From positions 75,937,533 to 76,001,532 of the forward strand of contig CM054120.1 of assembly GCA_028673005.1 (NCBI GenBank): a stretch of 64,000 nt of DNA, in the 5' to 3' direction. Below the pieces are notes generated by a model. That model did no database searches. It was given only the letters and a program-made list of their open reading frames with translations, and was not told the origin of the DNA. Positions 35,691-48,500 of this stretch are shown one piece after another. The translations under genes and the position numbers were made by a program. The DNA is from Tanypteryx hageni (Eukaryota; Arthropoda; Insecta; Odonata; Petaluridae). Positions within the stretch are counted from its first letter, which is position 1, and each line of letters opens with the position of its first letter.

Positions 35691-35927
35691 CAGCGGCGGA
35701 TTTAAGGGGGGTCGCACTTGGCGCGCGACAGGGGCCCCTTGAATTAAGAGGCCCCAAAAAAATGTTCGTGAGATATTCGGAGATATTAAATGCATCAATT
35801 TAAATATAAGTGTAACCTCTCTATTATTCCATAGAAAAACGATCGTCACAAAAAACGGTAGCCGTCAGGAGTGGTTTCATTACATATTTTGACTCCAGGG
35901 GCCCCAGGAGGCGTAAATCCGCCACTG
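35691..35927. mobile_element. hAT-type MITE
   Basis: Seen: CAGCGGCGGATTTA and TAAATCCGCCACTG ends with a perfect 8-bp duplication AATATACA at 35683-35690 and 35928-35935. Sub-terminal GGGGCCCC words mirror each other. It is the second member, with 2436-2691, of a family ending in CAGYRGCGGATTT. Confidence 0.87.
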
Positions 35928-35939
35928 AATATACATAAA

Positions 35940-38880
35940 TAGTAATGATAAGTATAATATGTAAAAATCGATTGAATGTATTCTAGGTATTATTCACATC
36001 GCTCTCGAGGCATACAGTAATATCATCATATTATGATTTCTCCGTACACCCTTCACCCAAATGCAGGTATTTATTTTTCGATATTTCCATGCATTTCACA
36101 GCCCCAAATGAATATTTCCTCCAGATTGTTTTGTATTGTTTGTATTGTTGTACTGTATGTATTGTTTTCTTCAATTGATAAAAGACACTTAGAAGCGAAG
36201 TTTTAACATTTTTTTAAAAACCAAATTTAGGAAATTTATTTTTTTAATTGCGTTTATGTCGAGAGAACCGAGTAGCCCATGAATTTTGAGGAATGTAATG
36301 CAGATTTATCTTCTTTTTCGAGCATTTTCGCGAATAATTTGTCTGCAGTTATCGTTGGGTGATTACGTGTAATGCACGCCGTGCGATCACAACGTTCCAA
36401 ATTCACGCCAAGTGCCAGCGAGAACAATAGGCCTTTTCGCACACTGCGTTCCCCTTTCTTCTCGCCACCTACCCGCAGAAATATGAAAAAAATTTTGACA
36501 CCTGTTCTCTCCTCCACCCGAAAAAGATAACGCATCGCGCTAACATATTACCTTCGCTCCATCCAGTTTAATCCGTACCTATATAAACCTTTATCCTTTC
36601 ACTGCCCGTTGAGGCTGAAATTAATTTTCGCGTATATGTCGCACATTACGATATATTTTATTCGCGCTACGATATGTGATTATAATGGTTTCATATTCAT
36701 GAAAAACTGAGCGAGCATTCTTTGACGATATATTTTTCGGAAAAATTTTCTTTACTTTTACAATAAAACTCTTGGGCATATTATGTCTCTCTAAGTATAG
36801 ATAGACTTTTGGATAGTGAATTGGAAATGTATTGTGCTCATTTGGATTCACCTAAGGAAGGTATGTTGGTAATAGTTAAGGATTTAAAAGGAAACTTAGC
36901 GCCTGATTTGGTTATTAATACATTCGTGGCATACTATGCGGAAAGCATAAATCAATATTTACAGAAGGAATTCATTCTTCTCCAAAATGACTTTGTGCCC
37001 AGGGCACGGTTAAAAAAAACTGGTTAGGAATAATTTTGGTTCAAGCGACGATATTTATACCCTAATGTTTGTTAAGAAATAAAATTATTGGCTCTAGCAT
37101 TTCCAACATCTTATTTGTTGGAAAAGCGTGTCATTGCTGTGGTGCAGCTCCCAACTGTGCTGAGAAATTGATTGAAAATAAGTTGGAGGTGATTTGAGAT
37201 TGAATTTATCGAACATAGGACCTTTGTAAACTAGCTGGGCCACAACAATATCCCATAGAAATCACACTGGTCTTGTCGTAATAAACATGTTTTAAGTCAC
37301 CATTTCAGTTTTTTAAAGAATGCCATTTATTTATCCTACCTGTCAACTAGTTGCTTAACTCATATCAGACCTGTTTTAATACGAGTTATGTTTTTTGTAA
37401 ACTGCGCAGGGTATTATTTTGCAAAAAAGGGGCGTTGGGTTGGAAAAGGGAGGGACTACTGATCTAACCCGTGGCCGTAGCCTCCTTCCTTCTCACCCTA
37501 CCCCACACTCCCCCTCGCCTCCCCTCTGCTCTCCACCCCTTTCATCCCCGGCACCTCGCGTTCCCCCAAAACCATCCCCACGACAACTCAATTCTTTCCC
37601 CGAGAACCTCCCCTCAAAAAAAATTCGGCTCTTCCCTCTCCACCCCCATTGCTGCTAAATCCCCTCCCCCGTCGGCAACCTCCTCAGCCTCATCCGCAAT
37701 CTCTCCCGCCTCCTCTACCCGTCAGCATTCATAGTCCGCCTCTTCCACCGCTCCTCTCCCGCTTTTGTCTCGCCCGAAGAGGCGGATAACATGGCCTTTG
37801 TGTTCGAGAGCATCCCGTGTTAGCACGGCTGACCTCTTTTTGTTCTTCCAGAGCACGCCCTCTCGCCCTGCCGGGGCTTCATGCCTCATGCTCCCGAACA
37901 AACTGGCGCGTGCGCAGTAATCCTTGCTTCTTTATACTTCCGTCGTGGGTTTTTATGAGGTTCCCTCTCTACCTCCTCTTTCTCTCTTCTTGTCTGTCAT
38001 ACACGCGGAGAGTCACTTCGCACGTGATCGGTCTTCCCAGAGTGGAAAAAAACATCTTTTCTGCGCGGTCGAAAGATGAAATTAATGCTCCCGTGTTTGT
38101 GAGCGTTTGATCGAATTAGCAGCGCTTCGGAAGCAGTTGGGTCGCGTGTTTATTTGGGGGAAAATTCGTGAAAGGCTTTTTTGCTCACCTCGGTCTGTGG
38201 CGTATCGCGAAATGTGGGTGGATACGTTCTAAAGGGAAGCGATGACTCGGATTCGAACCGAAATAGATGTTATAGAAGGCTCTTGAACGCTGTCATCGCT
38301 TTACTACCACTTTACGCGAGTGCACTTGTAGTCTCAAACAGAAAGGGCCATTGTTCTAGATTTTTTTTCTGCGCGTGGGAGAAAATTATTTCCATTTTCA
38401 ATTCCTGTAAATATTCTTTCTTCATTCAAATAAAAAACATTTCTAGAGAAAAAGTAAAAACTACAAAGTAATTTTTAGGATAATGATCAGTAAAATAGTG
38501 TATTATTTTTGAATGGCTGGATACATAAACTATTCGATGTAAATTCATGTTACTAATGGCATTCAGTTTTTCAATGGCTTTCATATAGTCGTTAGTTTCT
38601 CATTCCTATTATTTTGAAAGTATATTTCATTTTTTTCATTTAGAGTATTGTAAACGACATTTTTTACATAATTACGTTTCATTTATTTATTATTTAATTA
38701 TTATAACTAGCTCATAAAGAGCGCATAATGTATTTTACAATGAGCATATCAACAATAAAAAAGACGGTCAAATACAACCATAACTACATCAGGATTTGTA
38801 CACTAAGGCGTGCTGACCGCATCTCTACCAATATCGGTTAGTTAGGAAAATAGTTAACATAGGAAATCTCGTTTTTAGCC
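35940..38880. other. Unannotated DNA with a C-rich patch
   Basis: Contains a C/T-rich and then CpG-richer patch at 37.48-38.10 kb, and an unremarkable 72-codon frame at 36809-37027. No known domain recognised. Confidence 0.35.
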
Positions 38881-39014
38881 TACTTTTCAGAATGTAAATA
38901 GGCTTATAGTTTTGTCGTTGTGTCTGTCTGCCCGACCCCCTATTAACTTTTGAATCCATAGACCGATTTTCATGAAACTTCGTGGAAATCTCTTGCTACA
39001 TGGGCCTAGCTCCC

Positions 39015-39072
39015 GAGGATAGTTTTTGTTGCGAAGATTGAAGTCCCGGATTCGATTCCAGGAACTATCCTT
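39015..39072 (+). repeat. tRNA-like foldback with B-box-like word
   Basis: GGATAGTT and AACTATCC pair as an 8-bp stem, enclosing GGATTCGATTCC, which is close to the pol III B box. The enclosed segment is too short for a tRNA (about 54 nt). It is preceded by a GGGCCTAGCTCCCGAGGAT word that resembles GGGCTAGCTCCGAAGAT in the 0.8-kb repeat at 23842-24615. Confidence 0.3.
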
Positions 39073-39079
39073 CCTATTT

Positions 39080-42000
39080 GATTTACATGAGAAATCTGAA
39101 ATCCATCCTGCAGGGTATTAAAATATCTTAAAATTGTAGTATCGGAGCGAGTTTTCTACCATCCTCTGAGGAAAGGAATGAAGATTCTAATTTTTATAAT
39201 AGAATTTTGTTTATCGATTGTATTTCTTAGAATTTCGCGTAATAACTGGCGATTTTGCAGTTTTTATCACTCATTACGAGTGTGTTGCCATAGCAACAAC
39301 AATTGTTGGACTCCGATTCGGTATATTCTAATACGTACACGCGTTATTTTTGCCGCACAAATACTCGTGATCGATTTAATATTCCGTTCTAATGTATTTG
39401 TAAAATTTTATAACGCTAAATTATGAAATTTGGGAACATCCGCGATGACTTTAAAGCTATTAAGTCCAATATAAGTATTAAATAAATGAATAAATGGAAA
39501 GTAGACATCATAAGTTTTATTTGGATCATCTTGTTATTGCATATGCCGAAGTAGAAATTTAGGAAACCACTAGATTATATATGTATGTATGGTTGGCACG
39601 TTCACTGGACACGTGTACACGCTAATTTTGATACCTCCGCTATAAATTAAGGTGAAGGATATTTAACTCTAATTCTCAAATTTTAGAACGCTATCAAAAG
39701 ACGTTTTCAATCGAAGTCCCTCTTTCGTCTTTATAATTATGATTGTTTTCTGCATCGGTCGAAACATTAACACTTTCTTGTTTAGCATTAACTAGAAACG
39801 ATTTCGTGACGATGTTAAACATAACTCGTCGATGAGTGTCATACGGTAAGCTCTTTAGCTTCTGTTACGCCAGCGTATAAGAGATAATTAGGCGCACAGT
39901 GGCTGCATTTTAATTTTGGTAGCGTTTATTTGTATTCCAAACCGATTTTTCCTCTCATTTCGGGACGTATTGAAGTTTCTGCGAGAGCTAAAATAAACTT
40001 TTCAGCTGTCCACGTGTTCGACTCTTCAGATCTTCTCTTCATTTTTTAATATTTTGTTGTCTTGCTCCGATACCCGTGCTGGAGAATTGGAACGTAATGC
40101 CACCCTGCAAGCCTCTCAGAGGAAAGTTAACATAAAAGTCGTTTAAAAAGTTGCTGTCTCTTCTGTAGTAAATCCTCGCACTCTGAATCCTAAAAGATTA
40201 TCGGTTGTTTTCTACCGTTTTACTAAAGATTTTATTTCTTCTTAATTCATCCCCGTATATTTAAATATTATTTTCACGTAGTAAAATTATCTTTAATGTT
40301 CGTCTCCAATTATTTGGTGGTTAAGGGGACAAAAAATAGTTACGAATAATATGCCCACTTCATATGTAAAATGTACTTGAGAAAGAAAAGGGATGTTACA
40401 TTCTATAATCTACTATGAAGACAGCTGAATATAATACAATAATTTATTAAATACACACAAGTAGCCCCAGTTACATGAGTTGTAACACGTTACAGAAAAT
40501 AATTATAATTAACAAGAACCCTGACAATAAATAAAAATAATTCGAGATTATCTTGGAGAAATGAGATGATTTCCTTTTTAAGACGAAACCAGGGTCTTTC
40601 ATTTTAAATAGAGTTACATTGGAAATTGTTACTTTTTCTGTTTTAATATAGCACTTTAATGAGAATACACTTTGAATTTTTTTGCATCTAACGGCATTAA
40701 ATCACTGCTGGTTTTTCCTCCTTAGGTGAAGCGCTCAAGTACGCTTTGAATTATTCATCCATTTCTTCAAACTCGTGAATTTCCTGGAAACATAACGCTT
40801 TTTTAGTTTTATAAGTCTAGGAATAATTAAAAAGTTCGCGGCTATCTTTTTCGAAAGAGGAAGAAGGAAAACTTCCTAATTAAAAAAAATTATATCATCG
40901 GAAACGTTCGGAGGTTCGAGTTCAATTCTCGGTATTATATTAATCGATAATTCCGAAAACCTTTCCCTTCTTACTTCAAGAGAAATTCATTACGTTCGCC
41001 TAATGAACTGCTAAAAGAAATTGCGCTTCCCTTCGGAATCTTCCGTTTTATACTTTGAACGAGTTTTACTAATGTAACCGGATCACGCTGTGAGGGGAAG
41101 CAATTAAAATGTATGGAAATTTAGATCCTCATCTTCTCTCTGTATTTGTTATGTCTTTCATGCAATGTTCGTTTCCTCACGCTGCTAATAAGTTCCATCG
41201 TGGACCTCGTGAACCATTCTCTCTTCAATTATTACGTTGCAGTATGGTTGGCAGAATGGATTTGTTCGATGTTTAACTCTCGGAGCAGATGTTGAATGAA
41301 GACTGTTGGGGAGATGTGATGTATTGGATAAATATTTTTTTCTTGTTAGCAGACGCAGTTGAATGATTTGACAAGTAACGATTTTGCCATATACAGCTGA
41401 CGGAGCGTAAACGAGCACTGACGAACGATTATTTCTTTCGTCTGAAGGCTGAAATTGGCATTTGGTGAAGCGGAATGAAAAATCATCGCTATAATTCTCG
41501 TATTCTTTAGTATCCTTTACGTGAGAAGGGGTTCGTAGATTTGGTGGTTGTATTGCCTTGGCCTTCAAGCGTCGCCTGATATTTTTTTGTCGTTAAAAAG
41601 GAAATGTAACGCTAGTCATATCTCAGTCTTTCGTAACCATTATAAATGTGTGTCACTTGCCATCTTGGAGATGACCTTTGGCTATGCTGTAAAATGAAGG
41701 GCTGGTTTTAAAATAGGTATAGGTTAAGAACGTCCTTATCTACGACGTGCTAAGAATTTCTTTAGAATGTTTGTTTATGCTTTTATTCGCCATTAATATC
41801 CTTTTGTAAGTTAGATTGATGTAAAATAATCACGGAAAGAAGTATTTAACATGTATGAAGTCCTAGAGAAATCTTGAAAGTAAGCGTGAGACATTTAGAT
41901 GATGGTAAAGGCAGGAATCGGTTAATGAATTACCCTTGGCGAATCAAGCATTTGTTGATAGAGTTTGCATTCTCAGACGTAAATTGGGCCAAGGTTTCAA

Positions 42001-43460
42001 CCTGGCACTCTTCCTGCTGTTACGGAGACACGATGCAGATCTAAATTAAGACTGTTGTGGATTCCAAGCGGGTTCCCTCGTTCCACGACAGGGCTAATAA
42101 AGATAAATTTTAGCCGCTGTCAGGTGTCCAATTCAGGGTTTAGGGAATAGTATTTTTCAAGGAACTCCCGACATGTCTTATGTAATTTAAAATGCTTCTT
42201 TAATTAAGTTTTCAATGTTACGTAACTTAGGAACGCGATCATCTTAATTCTTCCATGCTTCCTACCTAGGACAACCTACATAAGGAAAGTGGTTGCGAGT
42301 TAATTATTTATTTAGAAGTATAAAATACTAATATATTTCTGCTTACTTGACGTCAGTCTTAAACAGAATAATGAGCCATTACTACTAAACTCTCCACGAA
42401 CGCAGTCAAAAAATTGTCTTTATATTCACTTATTCTCTCATAACACTGTTACAATAAGACTGCCGACATTGATCATTAAATATCTCGACCAATCGCGGCT
42501 AAGTCTCGCGCTATATATGGAAATTGATTTAATTAACTGTACTTTTCTCTATTCACATGTTATGGGTGTCGTTAAAACTGTCCTCAACATGTCTATCGTT
42601 ATATAGAGTAGTATTTTAAATAATCTCGGGTAGTCATTCAGGTTCTCTTCTCGGCTGCAACCCTATCTACGTATTTTTCGCCAAGGTTCTATATTTTCAC
42701 ATATTCTCGTTTAGTCCTAGCGCTCTTGGACAAGCGAAAAGGTAACCATTTCACCAGGCATCGATAAGTTAACGAGGATAAGAATTTTTTTGTCGTAGTC
42801 GCCACCATTCTTCGCAGAACTTGGTCGAGATTCCTCATGGCGTTAGCGTATCAATTGAGTTACGCTGCTGAATGAGGAAACGTGGCAATCACTACGTGTC
42901 CGAAATCTTTTTCTGTCGCGGCTGAAAAAATCGCTCGTCCGCTACAGTATTGTCTTTTTACCAGGATGCTCGAGATGTTCAGAGGGCGAATCTATTGGGG
43001 AATTGAGGCTGAGGAGAGGTGAATTTTGCAGAGAGCCAGCTCAATTTTTCTGAAGGAAGACTCTTGGTCGAGCAAGAAGCGAATTGACCTTGGAGATCTT
43101 CCCAAAAAATAAGAAAATGCAAACATTTTCGATTCTTGGCGTGATATAACATTGTTTATCTACCGTACCCATCGCCGGTGCTTTACTAATGATATTAGAA
43201 AGCTAAGGCAGGCAAAAATACGATAAATTAAATGATATTTCATTTCAGTTGATAGTAAAAATAAATAGTTTTAAGCCGTGCACATATAGGAAATGGAAAA
43301 AACTTCGGACTCTTCAAGAAGTAATTCCAAATCCATTGTCATAAATTAACCACCGTTGCTTCTTCATCATCGTTTAACATAAACTTGGTAATCTTATGAG
43401 TTAATTATCGACTCGGATGTAATGGAGTTTTTCCAAAATCATTCTTAGCATGCGATGTGT
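39080..43460. other. AT-rich DNA, nothing recognised
   Basis: The longest frame (127 codons, minus strand, 41185-41568) has no recognisable motif. A T-arm-like word (GAGTTCAATTCTC, near 40917) is isolated. Confidence 0.4.
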
Positions 43461-43466
43461 AACAAT

Positions 43467-43724
43467 CAGAGCCGGGTTTCTCATAAGCTCCAACGCACTA
43501 TGATTGCGATCATTTTTTGTTCGTGTATCCAAAAAAGTATTACGAAAGTTCCATTAATTATGAGCGAAAATTCAAAGTCATTGCGAATAAATATTTAAAT
43601 CCTCCTCTATATTTCTTTTCGTTTGATTCTTTTACGGAAGACACGAATTTCAGATGTAGGCAAGGGGGGCGTCTGAAGATATAGTGCCTAGGTGAGCGTG
43701 AGGCGTAACGTAAATACGGCTCTG
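43467..43724. mobile_element. Possible hAT-type MITE
   Basis: Left CAGAGCCGGGTTTCTC and right TAAATACGGCTCTG are partly matching inverted ends (CAGAGCCG). The flanking octamers do not match, so the boundaries are tentative. Confidence 0.45.
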
Positions 43725-43929
43725 AACTACATTCCAGTATGTCACTTAGACGCTATTTGAATGGAGGAGGAAAGTCTATAAATTTTCGTTGGCACTTCCT
43801 CGTAACTCAAACCTTTTTCCTTCGTTTAAAAATATTCGGGCATTTCCTAGTGGCGTCCTCACTCGATAAGGTGCCCGCAAATTTTATAGCTTGAAAAAGG
43901 GGTTGGAAAACGAATTCGGGAATATATAC

Positions 43930-44400
43930 TTGTATTGTTTAGAAGTCTATTTTCGTTCGATGTCGTTTCTTATAGCCGTTGGGGTCCCGTCGCGTCGCTG
44001 AATACCAAGTATTCCGCCCATTTTAGGGGGGGAGATGACTCAATGGTGCCGAGCTTCGTTATGGGAACGAGTTTCCCACTCCCCCATCGAAATTGCGGTC
44101 CGTCGCGAAAGAGAAGAGAATTTTGAGGGCCTGTCGCACGTTTCCGGGGGGAGGGGTGGAATGAGGAAGGGGGAGAGGGCGGTGTCTCCAAAAATATCTT
44201 CAGGGAAGCTGTACGTGTCGCATTGGATTTTCGAGGTGTCGCTAAAGGATCGTGCTCCGCTCGGAAAGATGTCTCCGAGGATCCTTATTCCCTCCCTTTG
44301 ATGTTTTCTCGGAATGCGAGATTATACTCGGGCCGACTTGAAGTTTCTCCGAACCGGTTTCTCGTGTGGGAGTCGAGGTCCATTTGCCAATGATGATTGT
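43930..44400. other. CpG-richer patch, no recognised gene
   Basis: Overlapping short frames on both strands, G-rich around 44.14-44.18 kb. No known domain. Confidence 0.3.
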
Positions 44401-44628
44401 TCTGGAGGCTTGCGAAAGATGGCAATCACTTAGGTTGTTGGGAAATGCGAAAAATGAAATTTATGCAAATAAACTTTAAACGCTCGACGAAGGGTTTTGT
44501 ATTTAAATGTATCGCATTTATGCATGTCGTTGGTTTTTTTCCGACCTTTTCGTATGACTCCCTCGTGTTGTCCCGTCCGGGGCCTGCACGTAAAACACGA
44601 ACGATGCGACCCGGACGAAGGGCCACAT

Positions 44629-45109
44629 CAAGCATCTCAAACTCGCGGGCCGCACGAGCCCCACGGGGTGCATTTATGCGGCCCGCGAAGCGATTTACAT
44701 TATACTACACTACCCAAACTCAGATGAATTTCTTGTAAAAATCCAATTAATATTTTTAAATAATCTAAGAAGTGTAATCGGCGCTTTATAAATATCCGCG
44801 GTTTATTCCTCGTTCCCAGTTGGGTTACAGAAAAATGTTCATATCCCTTCCAATGTGTTTCTTGCGTATCCGAAGGACCTAACCCTCATCGCCGAGTCTT
44901 AACATTTTTGTAATGTCTGAGTTTAAGACCGTGTTATAGAGCGATTTCCCTCCTTGTAGAAGGAGAGGGCGAATCTCTAATGAGAACAAAAACGTGTGAA
45001 GCCTGGGAAAGTATGGAATGCGGTCCGCGGATTTGGTACGGTGCCTTAATACGGCCCGCAGACTTGGCGGAGAGCCATCATGCACACCGATGTGAGTTTG
45101 AGATCCCTG
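44629..45109. mobile_element. hAT-type element (ATCTCAAACTC ends)
   Basis: Left CAAGCATCTCAAACTCGCG and right GAGTTTGAGATCCCTG share 11 exact inverted bases plus similar tips. Flanks GGCCACAT (44621-44628) and GGACACAT (45110-45117) are 8-bp duplications with one mismatch. GCGGGCCGC near the left and CGGCCCGC inside the right end are further mirrored words, typical of hAT MITEs of the CAGTGGTCTCAAACTCGCGGCCCGC kind. Confidence 0.78.
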
Positions 45110-45245
45110 GGACACATGCTGAATGGCCGAAACGTATGGATGATACGTTTAGTAGAATTTTAAGGGAATTATTTGGATGGTGCTTCAATTTATTTTAAAA
45201 GTTTTATGTTATTTTTTTCGGCGATTCATTCACTATCTTGATTAA

Positions 45246-45475
45246 CCCTTTAGCGGTTTGTCGCATAATATTATGTTCAGCTCACCCGAAACTGTAACGG
45301 CCACCGACGTAACGTTACGTTCTCGGTTCTTGTATCAGGTTTTTAACCGTCATTGCTTTAGTATTCCGTTTAGCATCAAACACCATAAATGTAATTAGTC
45401 TCGGTAAGTGAAAATTTGCTAATAAATACAGCATCTACAGGGTTGTAGCCTAAAAATAATGAAACCATTAAGGGG
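45246..45475. mobile_element. piggyBac-like MITE
   Basis: TTAA (45242-45245), then CCCTTTAGCGGTTTG. The far end CATTAAGGGG is followed by TTAA (45476-45479). The inverted tips CCCYTTAA/G with exact TTAA on both sides fit piggyBac. The palindrome ACGTAACGTTACGT lies inside. Non-coding, 230 bp. Confidence 0.68.
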
Positions 45476-45490
45476 TTAATATATTAGAAG

Positions 45491-45772
45491 CAGGGCCTGC
45501 CCGAGTTACGGACGAACCGGGCAGCTGCCCGGTGGCCAAAGTCTTGGAGGCACTATTTCGATCACCTCTCTATGCATTACTTGCAAATGAATAAATATTG
45601 GTTAACAATTTATATTGCGGAAGTGGCAAGAATTCGTTTTATTTTTTCATTATCAATAACTTGTACAGAGCGATGACTTAAATATTGTGGACTTCAAAAA
45701 TATCTCAACAAACGGAGGGGGCGCTGGAGTGCTATCTTGCCCGGGGCGCCAAAATCCTTCGGGCCGCCCCTG
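45491..45772. mobile_element. hAT-type MITE
   Basis: Left CAGGGCCTGCCCGAGTTACG and right CTTCGGGCCGCCCCTG are related inverted ends, with mirrored CCGGGCAGCTGCCCGG and GCCCGGGGCGCC sub-terminal blocks. Flanks ATTAGAAG (45483-45490) and ATTATAGG (45773-45780) agree at 6 of 8 bases. It lies 15 bp from the piggyBac-like MITE. Confidence 0.65.
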
Positions 45773-46149
45773 ATTATAGGCACGATGAGGTACACTTTAG
45801 GTCTTACATTATTCTTAAATCGATAAAAATGCCAATTTTTAGAAGCTTTCGGCAGTGAAAGTTTTTTTTTTCGCCACATGTTGTTGCTATTTTTCCAGCT
45901 TTTTCTTCGTGGGAGCATGTGAATATGCATAGAGCAATCCCAAAAATATAAAACTATTTAGTAGCTTTTACATTCAAATTTTAAATAACCAAAATTGATA
46001 GTATTAAAAGAGTTAGTTGCAAAATTTCAAAGTTAGATAGAAATAAAAATGTGAATTATATGGGGAAGGTAAAGTCAGCTCAAATAAATCTTCCGTTCTG
46101 AGGAGAGTGTCACTAAATACACTCTCGTCTAAGGAAGTTTCTCCGTGCA

Positions 46150-46224
46150 AGCGCACGCCACCGATGGGAGTAGAACCCGCTACCCGGGTATCGGTGGCGT
46201 GGCACTCGGCCTAATCGTCCATCT
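46150..46224 (-). repeat. tRNA-derived SINE head
   Basis: On the minus strand TAGGCCGAGTGCC (46201-46213) matches a pol III A box and GGGTTCTACTCC (46168-46179) a B box, spaced as in tRNA genes. A 9-bp stem (GCCACCGAT and ATCGGTGGC) surrounds the B box. There is no proper cloverleaf or acceptor stem, so it is a SINE or tRNA pseudogene. Confidence 0.5.
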
Positions 46225-46573
46225 GTGTATTAGGAAATAACTCAAGAGTCCTCTCTAGGGAAGTGGTAGGCGACCTATGACCTTCGTAAGTGAGGGATAG
46301 GGGAATAAATTGGCCTTCCAAAAGAGTTCTAGCGTTCTGCCGGTAAACTGAAGAATGGCAAACACCACCTACATTCTTCCATATTTTTCTACAGTAAAAA
46401 TATTGAATAAATCTATTTTCGACTTAATTGTCTTTATTGGTTATTGGTTTACCAATCTTACGGCGGCTGCTGGAGTTTGCATCGATTATTATCGAACTTT
46501 TTATATTGGCCGAGGACATGAATGAATATATCGTACATTTAAGTTAAATATTTTCCATCGTGTAATTTATAAA

Positions 46574-46575
<2 letters not shown>

Positions 46576-46643
<68 letters not shown>
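46576..46643. repeat. (AT)n microsatellite
   Basis: About 34 uninterrupted AT units directly beside the target duplication of the hAT element. Confidence 0.95.
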
Positions 46644-46646
<3 letters not shown>

Positions 46647-47910
46647 TAAGCATGTACAGGGCCGGCCTTTGGCATAGGCCAGCTAGGCAGCTGCCTAGGG
46701 CCGCCAGTTCCAAGGGGGCCGCCAGTTACCGAGGCCGCTGCTAATACTTGGGTTAGATAGATAATCACGGCACAAATACTGTAAAAATAACAGTGATCAG
46801 TGATGATAATGGAATTATCATGAATTCTGCCTGACTTTCTCTTCACAAAATTCCAAAGCACTTCTTTTCTCACACATTCCCTCATACTTATTGTAATGCC
46901 CCCTTCCCATATTCCGACCGAATGGTGACAGCAGGAGGGAGAGGGTCTCGGATCGCTTAAGGGCCATTAGAGTCTTTCTCTTTTCTCCACATGAATGGGT
47001 AAAAGGAAACGCCCCCTTTAATAATTTCCAGATGTATAAAACAATATATTGGAAGGACTATGTACGTACATACATTGGGTGGGTTTCTGAGAAATACATT
47101 TCCAAGAATGTTTCGAAGCCCTTCTTGAAAGAGGGAAGCTATTTCAGAGGAGTAGTCTCATTTGGATTCTCTTTGAAACAACATCAATAGTTCGAATTCG
47201 TATGTTTCGTGTACAATGAACCCTGGATGATTGATTTGAAAATACGCAAAGGTGGTTAAGATTTTCTTCCGAAATCGTTAATTTTCGTGGTTTGATCCCA
47301 GCATTTTCCGTTTATCACGAGTGTTTCTCTACAGACAAAAGGAACACCTTCGGAAGTTCTTGGTTGCCGACCAATTCTTTTTCCCGGGTACTTTTCCAAA
47401 ACGATCGCTTTCTACATAATCCAATTGGAGGTATTTGGTTAGTAAAACTAATTATTTTATGATTCGGAATTTTGTTTAATTTTCGTTGTTGATAATAAAG
47501 TCCTTTAGGAGACTGAAAGCCCTGCCTTAATGTAATTTAATGATTTCAATCAAGTAATTTGAAGTAAAACTTATAAAATTTTATTAAAATTTGCCAGTAA
47601 TTTTTTTAAATTAAAGTAACTTATTTCTTTAATAAATTATGATATAAACTGTTTGAACATTAATATTTGCCATTTGTATTTTCATTCAATTTACAACGGT
47701 AGCAGCAGATTAGGAATTCAGAATATTTGTACAAATTTCTATTTCAAAACAATTTTCTTTTACTGGATGTTAAAATAAATTTCATTTACTTTTAATGAAC
47801 AGTTAAGTGATATTTCAATAGATTTTAATAAAAAATATAGTTGCCACTCACATAAACAACTGCATGAAAAATATTGGTGTTTTATATATTAGTTTATTTA
47901 TATAACTATT

Positions 47911-48432
47911 AGTAAGAGGAAACTACTGTCGGAAACAGGATGGGAATGCAGAGTTGAAAGTGTCAAAGCTCTTCGATTCCAAATAGGTGAGATTTATGAG
48001 GCATTGATTGATGTTTCTGAAACAACCGGTGGTTTTAAATGCATAACAGAGGCCCTTTCTCCGGCGAAAGAACTTAAAAGTTTTAAATTTCTCGTGATGT
48101 TATGCATTTGATATGATATTCTAACTCGGGTAAATCATGTGAGCAAAGTTCTGCAAATTGAGCACATATAATTAGAGCAAGTATTGGCACTATTGGAAAA
48201 GACAAAAGAATTTTTAATTGGTTTTAAGGAGAATGGATTTCAAACTTCACAGAAAATAGCCAGGCAACTAGTTGAAGAATTAGAAATGAATCCTGAAGAA
48301 ACTGTTTTCTCCTCTACAGAGTCCATTCGACATTGACGCAACAAATAGCAATTCTCCTATGAAGCTGATGGTGAGGTAATATATGATTCTGTATAAACGT
48401 TTCAGGTAGAATTCTTTAATGTACTATTAGAT
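47911..48432 (+). pseudogene. hAT transposase relic, C-terminal half (ZMYM1-like)
   Basis: Seen: from 47911 a frame reads KRKLLSETGWECRVESVKAL and continues through FQIGEIYEALIDVSE to a first stop near 48108-48111. The same frame then resumes (YDILTRVNHVSKVLQ, LLEKTKEFLIGFKENGF, ARQLVEELEM, FFNVLLD) with further stops and ends abruptly at 48432. Family knowledge: KxLSxTRWExRxxAVKxLRxQ, followed by a helical region and FxVxxFNVxxD, is characteristic of hAT transposases related to ZMYM1. This is therefore the C-terminal half, cut off before the dimerisation end. Non-functional. Confidence 0.8.
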
Positions 48433-48433
48433 C

Positions 48434-48500
48434 CAGGCCCGTCTTAAGGGGGGGCTGGGTGGGCAGTCGCCCAGGGCCCCGCGCCTTACCCAGGGGGGCT
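48434..48500 (+). mobile_element. hAT-like terminus interrupting the transposase relic
   Basis: CAGGCCCGTCTTAAGGGGGG, then GGGCAGTCGCCCAGGGCCCC, directly abuts the broken transposase frame. The partner end and the duplicated octamer (ATTAGATC on the left) were not found. Confidence 0.45.

Noticed and set aside
39015..39072. A real tRNA gene
   Set aside because: The stem and a B-box-like word are present, but only about 54 nt lie between the stem ends and no D arm or anticodon arm can be drawn.
41185..41568. 127-codon minus-strand frame
   Set aside because: No family motif. It is isolated in AT-rich intronic DNA.
44497..45198. Short frames of 70-113 codons on both strands
   Set aside because: They lie largely in the hAT-type element at 44629-45109.
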